Shown: one piece after another, positions 50,811 to 57,643 of the stretch
Layout of the letters: every line of letters begins with the position of its first letter
How positions within the stretch are numbered: position 1 is the first letter of the stretch
Origin: Pandoraea terrigena
GTDB lineage: Bacteria > Pseudomonadota > Gammaproteobacteria > Burkholderiales > Burkholderiaceae
Length of the DNA: 64,000 nucleotides
Direction of reading: 5' to 3'
NCBI RefSeq assembly: GCF_902459705.1
Contig: NZ_CABPRU010000011.1
Coordinates: 62,001 to 126,000 of the forward strand
The notes under the pieces: model-generated
Told to the model about the DNA's origin: nothing
The model's database searches: none
The model's input: only the letters and a program-made list of their open reading frames with translations
Program-made: the position numbers and the translations under genes

Positions 50811-50903
50811 GTTCCTCGGATCATCCGGGTGTGTGCCGATGCTTTTCGATCCGGGAGACGGAAAAGCCTTGAAAAGTTATGAGTGGCGACGCGCGCCTGT
50901 GGG

Positions 50904-50940
50904 AATGCCGATCGAACGGCTGCTCGAAGCATACCACCAC
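50904..50940 (-). promoter_or_regulatory. Extended -10 promoter with 5' hairpin
   Basis: TGGTATGCT (50928-50936), then GCCGTTCGATCGGC. Downstream GCTTTTC-N12-GAAAAGC replaces the H1 leader hairpin. Confidence 0.6.
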
Positions 50941-50999
50941 TCCCCCCACTGCGCGAGCAGCGTGAAGTAAACGCATGCGCAGTCGCCGAACAAATGGCC

Positions 51000-51028
51000 T
51001 ATAATCATCGCAGCCGTTTAATCGGCAG
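51000..51028 (+). promoter_or_regulatory. Plus-strand array promoter with 5' hairpin
   Basis: TATAAT (51000-51005) followed by GCCGTTTAATCGGC (51012-51025). No clear -35. Same class as the minus-strand promoters. Confidence 0.6.
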
Positions 51029-51089
51029 TTTTCGTCAAGACCCACATCCATCTGCCCCTATCTGGCGGCATACTCCGCGGAGAACCGTC

Positions 51090-51147
51090 TCCCCAGAGGC
51101 AATGCTCTCTCCTTTTTCATCGCCCTCTCGGGCAAAATGGAGAAAGC
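51090..51147 (+). promoter_or_regulatory. Plus-strand array leader of a decayed gene
   Basis: CTCTCTCCTTTTTCATC then H3 GCCC-TCTC-GGGC and GGAGAAAGC before ATT at 51148. H1 and H2 are not evident apart from CTCCGCGGAG. Confidence 0.6.
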
Positions 51148-51420
51148 ATTAATCAGCAAGCACTCGCGCCGCCTTCGCCCCGGCTCACAACCCAGCAAGT
51201 CGTCCAAAGCTTCACCGCGCGCGTGGGACGTCTGCGGCCACGTCACCCTATGGCAAGCTTGGTGCAGCGATGACCCGCATGCACCGCCCAGCGGCAGCAG
51301 GGCTTCCCTGCGGCAGCGGTCCTGCGCAGTGCAATCTGTGCGGCCACCGAGCTTCGTCCTGCAGACCTGGAGCACAAAGTTCAGGTGCCGGCCGCGGGCG
51401 GCCAGTCTGTCGTGAAGTAG
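51148..51420 (+). pseudogene. Decayed array gene with ATT start and internal TGA
   Basis: The frame after GGAGAAAGC reads ATT-AAT-CAG-CAA, the MNQQ start of other array proteins with ATG changed to ATT. It continues protein-like (LTTQQVVQSFTARVGRL) to TGA at 51271-51273, then on (ATELRPADLEHKVQV) to TAG at 51418-51420. Both changes are single base steps. ATT initiation exists (infC), but together with the stop codon decay is more likely. Confidence 0.6.
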
Positions 51421-51569
51421 TCAGCAACCATCAGGTTTTCGGTGTTTCTCGTCGCAATCCCATTCAGGCGCGCCGCTAGCACAACCGGGCGGACCTGCCC
51501 CCTCTCGTCAATCAGCTTCGTTGAGCCCGTCCTCAACCGAGCGTTTGTCTGAGGCCATTTGTGTTTCAT
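51381..51569 (-). CDS. Possible small protein, 62 aa
   Basis: MKHKWPQTNARLRTG start; the middle KLIDERGQVRPVVLAARLNG is protein-like. AAGGGG is very close to the ATG. It overlaps the decayed gene on the other strand by 40 bases, so only one is likely to be functional here. Confidence 0.4.
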   Translation of the reverse strand: MKHKWPQTNARLRTGSTKLIDERGQVRPVVLAARLNGIATRNTENLMVADYFTTDWPPAAGT

Positions 51570-51620
51570 TGCCCCTTAGGTACGCTGCTCTTCGTATCGT
51601 CACGCACTCATCGAGACGCC

Positions 51621-51866
51621 ATGATGTCGAGTCTAGCCCTGTCCTACCCACGCGATGCCCAAGGCCGCGACTTAGCGGTCGGGGATATTCATGGCCACTT
51701 CACCAGCCTCGATACGGCCCTGCGCAAAGCAAATTTCTCCCCGGCAGTCGATCGCGTGTTCTCGGTTGGTGAGAGGATTGGCCACACACCGCTCAGACAG
51801 ATCTGCCGCCTCGCTAACGTCTATTACATCGACGCGGGCGTTGAACAAGCTAACGCTTGTCCGGAG
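51621..51866 (+). pseudogene. Internally deleted Ser/Thr-type metallophosphatase
   Basis: The first 50 residues match the start of lambda-phosphatase-like enzymes (LAVGDIHGHFTSLDTAL, first metal-binding GDIHG). The next expected motif GDLVDRG is replaced at once by SVGERIGHTP and the end-of-domain NVYYIDAGVE. About 130 residues including the remaining metal ligands are missing, so it cannot be active. Confidence 0.65.
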
Positions 51867-51935
51867 CTTACCTACCGCCGGTCCAATCCTTCAGGCAGAA
51901 GCCGTCGCCTAACTCGACCATCACCCACAAGAACC

Positions 51936-52316
51936 ATGAACGCTCGCCAACTCACTTCGCTCTGGGAACACTACGCTGTCGCGAACAATCTCCGCCTGCA
52001 GGAGGCAGACAGTATCGCCACGCTTTTCGGCATGGACGAGGTCGATGTGGACTACACCTACAGCCGCATCGTGCTACCGGATGCCGGCGTCGTAGAAGTC
52101 GAGGGGCTCGCCGACCAGGAAGGCGAGATTGAGTGGGTCGCACTGGTGGACACGGACGAATCGATGTGGGTCGTGCTCGGCACCGGCACACCTTTCGAGG
52201 CGCAGGACACACTACCGACCGTGAACGGCGTCGTTATGGCCGTGCCCGCTGCGGTGCGCCGCCGGATGCCCGGCACACTGCCCGGCATCCCCGTCTTTTT
52301 CCCCAACGCTGCCTGA
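51936..52316 (+). CDS. Unrecognised acidic protein, 126 aa
   Basis: ATG 51936 (MNARQLTSLWEHYAVANNLR). Helical start, then acidic strand-rich sequence (EGEIEWVALVDTDESMWVVL) and a Pro-rich end. The frame is open upstream into the phosphatase remnant, but that part is unrelated. The next gene starts 15 bases later. Confidence 0.6.
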   Translation: MNARQLTSLWEHYAVANNLRLQEADSIATLFGMDEVDVDYTYSRIVLPDAGVVEVEGLADQEGEIEWVALVDTDESMWVVLGTGTPFEAQDTLPTVNGVVMAVPAAVRRRMPGTLPGIPVFFPNAA

Positions 52317-52330
52317 ACAGGAAAGCGCGC

Positions 52331-52525
52331 GTGACAAACATCCCCTCCTCATCTCAAGGCCCTGAGCAAGGGTCGCTCGCCCGCTACAAGAACCGCATCG
52401 TGCGGGTTGTAGGCGTTGCTCAGGGTGAGCGATCGAAGATCCAGTGGTTGACGGAGGACGGTGAGATGCGCATGAGCGCCGTGAAGTGGAAGAACCTGCA
52501 CCGGATGCAGCCGCAGCTGTTCTGA
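52331..52525 (+). CDS. Small basic protein, 64 aa
   Basis: GTG 52331 follows CAGGAAAGCGCGC. The sequence KNRIVRVVGVAQGERSKIQW and the ending KWKNLHRMQPQLF are basic and strand-rich, like small OB or SH3-like nucleic-acid binders; this is only a likeness. Confidence 0.6.
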   Translation: MTNIPSSSQGPEQGSLARYKNRIVRVVGVAQGERSKIQWLTEDGEMRMSAVKWKNLHRMQPQLF

Positions 52526-52548
52526 TGCCCTCTTGAGAGACGAATTCC

Positions 52549-52623
52549 ATGGCTGATCCGAACGAGCAAGTACCCTTCGCGCCCTGCGACGCGCAGGCCA
52601 ACGACCAGAACACGCGAGGCTGA
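52549..52623 (+). CDS. Possible 24-residue peptide
   Basis: MADPNEQVPFAPCDAQANDQ and four more residues, after TTGAGAGACGAATTCC. It sits in tight order between two genes, two bases before another short frame. Confidence 0.3.
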   Translation: MADPNEQVPFAPCDAQANDQNTRG

Positions 52624-52625
52624 CC

Positions 52626-52664
52626 ATGGCCACTTCGCCATTACTCGGAGCACAAATCGCATGA
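52626..52664 (+). CDS. Possible 12-residue coupling ORF
   Basis: MATSPLLGAQIA ends in TGA overlapping the next gene's ATG (ATGA at 52661-52664). It may only couple translation. Confidence 0.25.
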   Translation: MATSPLLGAQIA

Positions 52665-53698
52665 CCAACGACCTGAAGACCCTGATCGTCAACTACGCGC
52701 GCGCCTGCAATCGCGACGCCCCGTTCTCAGTAGAGGAAAGCGCCGAATCCCGGGCGCTCGACGACGCCCTCGCGGCGCTGGCACCGGCTGATCTCGACAC
52801 TCGTGCAGAGAGCGCCGCCAAGGCGCTCGAACGCGAGCGGTGCAATCAGTTCGAGTGGTCGGACGAGGAGTTCGAGATCTGGTGGAGCAAGGACGAAAGA
52901 TGCAAGCGCGCCGATCGCATCGCCGAGGCGCGCTTCATTCTGCTCGCGGCGCCGCCAGCCAAGCTTGACCAGCAACCGGCAGACCCGTTCGCAAGCCCGG
53001 TCAACTGGCCCGCGCCCCTGACCGACGAGCGGATTCTCGAGATCCGCAATCAGGTCGTCGTTCCAGTGTCGGAAAAGTGCGCTGGCTACGACGCCCTGTG
53101 GATTCGCGCGGCGCGCGCGGCAATCGCCGAGGCGCACGCCTGCACGGCAGTCAGCGCCGATGCCGCGTTCGATCTCTGGTACGCCGGACAACGCCACCAG
53201 CTCGTGAACGAGCAGGTCTGCCGGCTGATCTGGACGCGAGCATGGGAGCTGTGCCTCGCCGCCCTTCGCGCCGGCGCTCTCCAAGTTGACACGCAGCGTT
53301 TTGGGGCGGACATCGCACTGAAATTCGCCACACAAGGCGCTGCGGCGCACAGCAGCAACGCGCGCCTGGAGTCTCTTCCGCAGCCGGCGCCCGAACTGCT
53401 CAAGTGCCTGCAGCGGTTAGCGAACGTCTGCGCAGACGCGACGGCCGACGGCCGTACGGAAAGCAAGGAGGACGTCCAGACGCTAGCCGAGATCGGTGCT
53501 GTGCGCCTAGGCCCATTCGGCCGAACCTACATGACAGATTACGGACGCTGGCTGATTTCGGCCACACATCCTGATCAAAACGGCCCCCTGCTGACCCACG
53601 TTGCGGCACGGCCCGATCTGCTTGACGCGGTGTTGCCCGATCCGGCCGTGGACCGGCACCGAGAACGTGCCCAGCCGCCGACACGACGTGCCGGTTAG
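52661..53698 (+). CDS. Unrecognised protein, 345 aa
   Basis: MTNDLKTLIV start overlapping the preceding short frame. Repeated helical units rich in Ala, Trp and Arg, for example DEEFEIWWSKDERCKRADRI, ALWIRAARAAIAEAHAC and DLWYAGQRHQ; these may be two or three copies of one helical repeat. The tail is basic and Pro-rich. Its stop is at the start of the next frame region. Confidence 0.65.
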   Translation: MTNDLKTLIVNYARACNRDAPFSVEESAESRALDDALAALAPADLDTRAESAAKALERERCNQFEWSDEEFEIWWSKDERCKRADRIAEARFILLAAPPAKLDQQPADPFASPVNWPAPLTDERILEIRNQVVVPVSEKCAGYDALWIRAARAAIAEAHACTAVSADAAFDLWYAGQRHQLVNEQVCRLIWTRAWELCLAALRAGALQVDTQRFGADIALKFATQGAAAHSSNARLESLPQPAPELLKCLQRLANVCADATADGRTESKEDVQTLAEIGAVRLGPFGRTYMTDYGRWLISATHPDQNGPLLTHVAARPDLLDAVLPDPAVDRHRERAQPPTRRAG

Positions 53699-53757
53699 TG
53701 ACGTGGAGTGACCGCAACTTCGGATGTAATGGGCACAGGAAAACGGGGAATAGCGTC

Positions 53758-54048
53758 GTGGCGATCTATGTGGATGCGCTTGAGAGTTGGGGCTGGAAGA
53801 TGCGAGGACGTGAGGTCCGCAGTTGCCATATGTTCACGGACAGCTTGGACCTGGAGGAACTCCACGCCTTCGCCGAGCGAATCGGGATGCGACGGACATG
53901 GTTTCAAATTCACAGGGTAGCGCCCCACTATGACCTGACGGCGAACCGACGCACGGCGGCTGTGTTGTTCGGGGCTATCGAAGTCGGCCGACGGGAGGCA
54001 AGCGCGATTTGGCGTGCCCGGCGCGATGCCTTGCTGACAACAACGTAG
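53758..54048 (+). CDS. DUF4031 family protein
   Basis: 96 aa from GTG 53758, with CGGGGAATAGCGTC upstream. VAIYVDALESWGWKMRG, SCHMFTD, LEELHAFAERIGMRR and PHYDLT match the conserved order of DUF4031, a small family whose biochemical role is not established. The terminator at 54053-54098 follows immediately. Confidence 0.78.
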   Translation: MAIYVDALESWGWKMRGREVRSCHMFTDSLDLEELHAFAERIGMRRTWFQIHRVAPHYDLTANRRTAAVLFGAIEVGRREASAIWRARRDALLTTT

Positions 54049-54052
54049 GGAC

Positions 54053-54098
54053 AAAACGCCCACCGTCTCCCAACGGGAGCGCAGTGGGCGTAGTTTTA
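54053..54098. terminator. Bidirectional terminator between convergent genes
   Basis: CGCCCACCGTCTCCC / GGGAGCGCAGTGGGCG with AAAAC on the left (T run for the minus strand) and TAGTTTTAG on the right. Confidence 0.7.
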
Positions 54099-54107
54099 GT
54101 TGATTGA

Positions 54108-54551
54108 TTATGTGTTCGGCGAAAGCAGCTCGCTTTTCGTATGTCCCGGCTCCCCGAAAGGTATGCCGAAATGCCTCGCCAGCTCCGCAATCGACTGTGC
54201 CGCGCACTCGACAGAGTCGTCCGTGTGCTTAACATAGGCCCGGAAGAAGAATTCGGCTTCGGTAACAACGAGAACGTCGCACTCGGTGCGTACCGAATTT
54301 TCTTCACCTGCGTCCTGCGCGTCGTCCACATCGACCAACGGATCGTACCGCAGGAACTCTGCGCGATAGTCGAACCTCTCCACCTTGTACAGATTGTTGG
54401 CCCTGACGACCGCCGATAGGCTGACGATATCCTGGGCGGATTGCTTGCTCACCTGAAATATTGCTACGCCGGGAGCGTTGTCCAATTCACCACCGCCGTG
54501 TACTTCGACGCGGTAGCACTTTGGAATGCCAATCTCGGTATTGCTGTTCAT
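54108..54551 (-). CDS. Unrecognised acidic protein, 147 aa
   Basis: MNSNTEIGIPKCYRVEVHGG start after CAAAGGAGTCATTC. Strand-helix-strand pattern with an acidic middle (DDAQDAGEENSVRTECDV) and a late helix. Promoter and leader belong to the long subfamily, nearly identical to those of the genes at 20975, 23201 and 24240, some 30 kb away. Function unknown. Confidence 0.78.
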   Translation of the reverse strand: MNSNTEIGIPKCYRVEVHGGGELDNAPGVAIFQVSKQSAQDIVSLSAVVRANNLYKVERFDYRAEFLRYDPLVDVDDAQDAGEENSVRTECDVLVVTEAEFFFRAYVKHTDDSVECAAQSIAELARHFGIPFGEPGHTKSELLSPNT

Positions 54552-54635
54552 GAATGACTCCTTTGCCCGATGGGCGATTGAAAAAAAGGAGCGAGCGAAA
54601 ACGCTCGGATGAGCAGAACTCATCGCAGCGTTCGG
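54552..54635 (-). promoter_or_regulatory. Array leader, long subfamily
   Basis: H1 CGCTGCGATGAG / CTCATCCGAGCG, H2 GAGCG-TTTT-CGCTC, H3 GCCCATCGGGC. Confidence 0.8.
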
Positions 54636-54695
54636 GACATTCAGGGACTTTTCAGGCTCTCCGGGCAGGAGATTGGGGCGGCGCGTAGCCAATGA

Positions 54696-54752
54696 CAAAT
54701 GATGCCGATTGAACGGCTGAGCTATTCTAGCGCACCAAGACTGGACTAACAA
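54696..54752 (-). promoter_or_regulatory. Sigma70-like promoter with 5' hairpin
   Basis: TTGTTA (54747-54752), 17 bases, TAGAAT (54724-54729), then GCCGTTCAATCGGC. Confidence 0.75.
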
Positions 54753-54755
54753 CGG

Positions 54756-55047
54756 GTCCATTTCACGACCACTTGCGAAGCCCGCACGCCCCGTGGTAAT
54801 TTTCGTTCCAGCCCCTCGAGCGGCATCATCTGCACCAAACTGACTTTCACGCCCTTCTGTCCTGAGCGCCCGCGTCCCGGACCCGCGTTTTCTCTAGTCA
54901 GCAACATCCCAAAGTTCATCAATTCCGCGTCCTAGCCGTCTAGGTCGTAGGTCCTTTTTGCCTCTTAACTCGACTTGCATTCCGACCTTCGCGTCGGACC
55001 ATGTCGTTACGAGGCCCTCGCATGTCCCGTCAAGGACAAACCTTCAC
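54756..55047. other. Divergent intergenic region
   Basis: Between the promoter of 54108-54551 and the ParB-like gene. A TCCGAC-CTTCGC-GTCGGA hairpin lies near 54978-54996. No promoter for the plus-strand gene could be fixed, and no gene is supported. Confidence 0.4.
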
Positions 55048-55101
55048 TGGACATCGCCCTCTCCCTTTACAGAAGCCCGTTCGGGCAAACAGGAGAAAAC
55101 C
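55048..55101 (+). promoter_or_regulatory. Plus-strand array leader of the ParB-like gene
   Basis: H3 GCCC-GTTC-GGGC followed by AAACAGGAGAAAACC and TTG at 55102. Sequence and spacing match the minus-strand leaders. Confidence 0.7.
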
Positions 55102-56073
55102 TTGAAAGCCACTAGTCAAGAAAACAACGAACTCTTCGGCGCCACGTTGGACGCGCAGCTCGCGTTCAACACCGATATCGCATTCGGCGGTGTGAAGAGC
55201 CTAATGACGTTGATCAAGGCCAAAAGCCGCGATCTGTATCAGGTGCCGATCGAACTCATCCAAGAACTGCCGAATTTCAACGTCCGCGTCCACGATGAAG
55301 TCTACGACGCCCACGTTGACTACCTCGCGCAATCGATTCTGGAGAACGGCTTCTACCAAGACAAGCCGCTTGCCGGCTACGTTGGCAACGTCGACGGCAA
55401 GAACGTGATCTACCTGACGGACGGCTACAGCCGCTTCAAGGGAATCGCGCGGGCGAACAAGCAGGGTGCCAGTATCACCACGGTGCCGATGGTCTTCAAG
55501 TCGGCGGCGACCTCGATCGAGGACCTCACGGTCGCGCTCGTGACGTCGAACGAGGGAAAGCCCCTCACTCCGTTCGAGAAGGGCATCGTCTGCAAGCGCC
55601 TCGAGGGCTATGGAATGGAGCGCACCGAGATCGCGAAGCGCCTGAAAATCTCTTCGGTCTACGTCGGCCAGCTGCTAACGCTGATGGGTGCGCCGAAAGA
55701 GATCCGCATGCTGGTCCAGGCCGGCAAGCTGTCCGCCGAGAACGCGCTCGCCGCCATAAAGAAGCATGGCACCAAAGCGGTCGGGATCCTGCAGACCGCC
55801 AGCGAGCAAGCCGCGGCATCGGGTCAGAAGCGCATTACCGAAAAGAGCCTGCCGGGTGCCCAACTCGCGAAGGTGATTAAGAAGCAAGCACCCGTCATGG
55901 CGGAAGCACTGCGCAGCGTGAAGGATGACCCTGGCTTCTCCGCGCTTTCGCCTGAGCTTCGCGACAAGCTCGAAGCACTGCTCGGCACGCTCGAAGCGAG
56001 CGAGAAGGCAGCGGCCGAGGCACCGAAAGCAGCGGCTGCCGCGGCCGAAGCAACGACGGAAACGGTGGAGTGA
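55102..56073 (+). CDS. ParB-like partition/nuclease-domain protein, TTG start
   Basis: 323 aa from TTG 55102, set by AGGAGAAAACC; longer in-frame starts lack ribosome sites. The ParB N-terminal domain is visible (PIELIQELPNFNVRVHDE, YLAQSILENGFYQDKPL, TDGYSRFKGIARA) and then a helix-turn-helix (RTEIAKRLKISSVYVGQLL). The C-terminus is Ala/Glu-rich. No ParA is adjacent, so it may act as a KorB-like regulator or in protection of incoming DNA instead of partition. It shares the leader family of the array. Confidence 0.85.
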   Translation: MKATSQENNELFGATLDAQLAFNTDIAFGGVKSLMTLIKAKSRDLYQVPIELIQELPNFNVRVHDEVYDAHVDYLAQSILENGFYQDKPLAGYVGNVDGKNVIYLTDGYSRFKGIARANKQGASITTVPMVFKSAATSIEDLTVALVTSNEGKPLTPFEKGIVCKRLEGYGMERTEIAKRLKISSVYVGQLLTLMGAPKEIRMLVQAGKLSAENALAAIKKHGTKAVGILQTASEQAAASGQKRITEKSLPGAQLAKVIKKQAPVMAEALRSVKDDPGFSALSPELRDKLEALLGTLEASEKAAAEAPKAAAAAAEATTETVE

Positions 56074-56276
56074 CGGCCATGATCTAGGTGAGCCGAGCCC
56101 TTCGCGTCTCAAGGAATCTCTGTGTCTCCGTTTGCCCCTGTCGTCTGCCCTCACTCTGAGGGGGTGGCGCAGGGGCGTCTTCATCTCGTTTAGCACAGGC
56201 AAATGCCTTTCCTAAACCGGTTGGCGCCGTAGCTGGCGGCGCTTATGGAGATGCCACAAACCACCTTGGAGCCTAC

Positions 56277-56498
56277 ATGTCCTTCGATTCACCCACACCA
56301 GAATTCGACCGCCGAAAGGTCCAGATCGAGCGGGCATTCGACGCATCCGACTGGCTCAAAAGCGCCGTGTCCTACTTGAGCACCAAAGACCCCTTGGATG
56401 CCATCAAGGATGTCGAGGTGCTGCTCGAGCTGATGACGCTCCGTGCCGACGAGATTCTCGCGCACGCGCAAAAGCTCGCTGCTGAGCGTGGCGAGTAG
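56277..56498 (+). CDS. Unrecognised small acidic protein, 73 aa
   Basis: ATG 56277 follows TTGGAGCCTAC. The sequence is mostly helical (VQIERAFDASDWLKSAVSYL, EVLLELMTLRADEILAHAQK), so probably a small helical bundle. No Cys. Function unknown. Confidence 0.65.
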   Translation: MSFDSPTPEFDRRKVQIERAFDASDWLKSAVSYLSTKDPLDAIKDVEVLLELMTLRADEILAHAQKLAAERGE

Positions 56499-56639
56499 GA
56501 CTTGCATTCCGAACGTCACAAGGGACACTGATTTCGCAGGCAAGACAGTGCCGCGATCACCGGGCTTGTCGGACGCGAATCCATTTAACGCCGACCTGTT
56601 CGGCATGTCTCACCACCACAATTACGAGGACCACAAGCG

Positions 56640-57443
56640 ATGCGTAAGACTTTCATCACCATGGCGGCCGCGGTGTTCACCACGTTGCTCGGCGCTTGTT
56701 CGCAAATGCAAATCGCCGGCGGCGGCCAGAGCCCTGACAGCACTGCCGTGGCCGGCACGCACGCGCCGACGGCCGACAACATGCACCGCTGCGCCGCCCC
56801 GCTCGGCACTATCGCGATCGAAGAGGACACCGGGGCATCGTGGTACTCGCTGCTTACCGGCCAGTATCATCTCGGCAGCACAGTTCCTGTGCTCAAAATG
56901 CTCGTCCAGGAGAGCAACTGCTTCGTGATCGTGGATCGAGGCCGCGCCCTCAACCAAGCAATGGAGGAGCGTGCGTTGGGCGAGGCAGGTGAGCTCCGTG
57001 CGTCGAACAGGATCAGGAAGGGCAAGATGGTCGTCGCCAACTACACAATGACCCCCAGCATCACGTTCTCGGATCAGAACGCAGGCAGCATAGCTGGCGT
57101 GCTGGCGGTGATCCCGGTCGTGGGTGTCTACGCAGCCCAGGTCGCTGGCCAGATCAACACTAAGTCGGCCTCGACGACACTCACGTTGGTCGACAACCGC
57201 TCGACGGTACAGATCGCGGCGGCCACCGGATCGGCCCGCAGCATGGACGTCGGTGCGATCGCGGGGCTCACGTCGTCTCGTACGGTTGGCACGGTAGGGG
57301 GCTACTCGGACACGCCGGAGGGCAAGGTCATCATCGCCGCCTTCACCGACTCTCTCAACAACCTCATCGACTCGGTTAAACAGTACAAGGGCCAGCATGT
57401 GAAGGGCGGCCTCGGCACCGTCGGCCAGCTTCGTGTCGACTGA
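56640..57443 (+). CDS. CsgG-like outer-membrane lipoprotein
   Basis: 267 aa. A lipoprotein signal with lipobox LLGAC (Cys 20) is followed by strands and the segment FVIVDRGRALNQAMEERALG, typical of CsgG/HfaB-type pore or peptidoglycan-associated lipoproteins. Two hydrophobic Gly-rich stretches (GVLAVIPVVGVYAAQVAG) follow. No curli genes are nearby. A terminator-like hairpin follows at 57455-57508. Confidence 0.72.
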   Translation: MRKTFITMAAAVFTTLLGACSQMQIAGGGQSPDSTAVAGTHAPTADNMHRCAAPLGTIAIEEDTGASWYSLLTGQYHLGSTVPVLKMLVQESNCFVIVDRGRALNQAMEERALGEAGELRASNRIRKGKMVVANYTMTPSITFSDQNAGSIAGVLAVIPVVGVYAAQVAGQINTKSASTTLTLVDNRSTVQIAAATGSARSMDVGAIAGLTSSRTVGTVGGYSDTPEGKVIIAAFTDSLNNLIDSVKQYKGQHVKGGLGTVGQLRVD

Positions 57444-57454
57444 TCCCCTCCCCG

Positions 57455-57508
57455 CCAGGCGCTCACCTTCCCCGGCCGCAGCCGGTTTTGCGGGCGGGCG
57501 CCTTTTTC
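57455..57508 (+). terminator. Possible terminator after the lipoprotein gene
   Basis: AGGCGC pairs with GCGCCT around inner CGGCCGCAGCCG; CTTTTTCG follows. Confidence 0.45.
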
Positions 57509-57524
57509 GTCTGAAGGAGACAAC

Positions 57525-57641
57525 ATGAACGCCAAGGCGATTGCAGGTGCACTGACGGATCCCGACTGGATGCGCGTGCCGATGCACGACCGGGAGGCGA
57601 TCGTCTCGCTCGACACAGCAGAACCCGGCGAGATGGCATAA
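57525..57641 (+). CDS. Small protein, 38 aa
   Basis: CTGAAGGAGACAAC before ATG 57525 is a strong ribosome site. MNAKAIAGALTDPDWMRVPM continues acidic to TAA at 57639-57641, two bases before the methyltransferase start, so translation of the two is probably coupled. Confidence 0.6.
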   Translation: MNAKAIAGALTDPDWMRVPMHDREAIVSLDTAEPGEMA

Positions 57642-57643
57642 GC

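Noticed and set aside
3157-55101. Known riboswitch or amino-acid attenuator as the identity of the leader
   Set aside because: The downstream genes share no pathway, and no leader peptide or recognised aptamer was seen; a named class cannot be assigned by eye.
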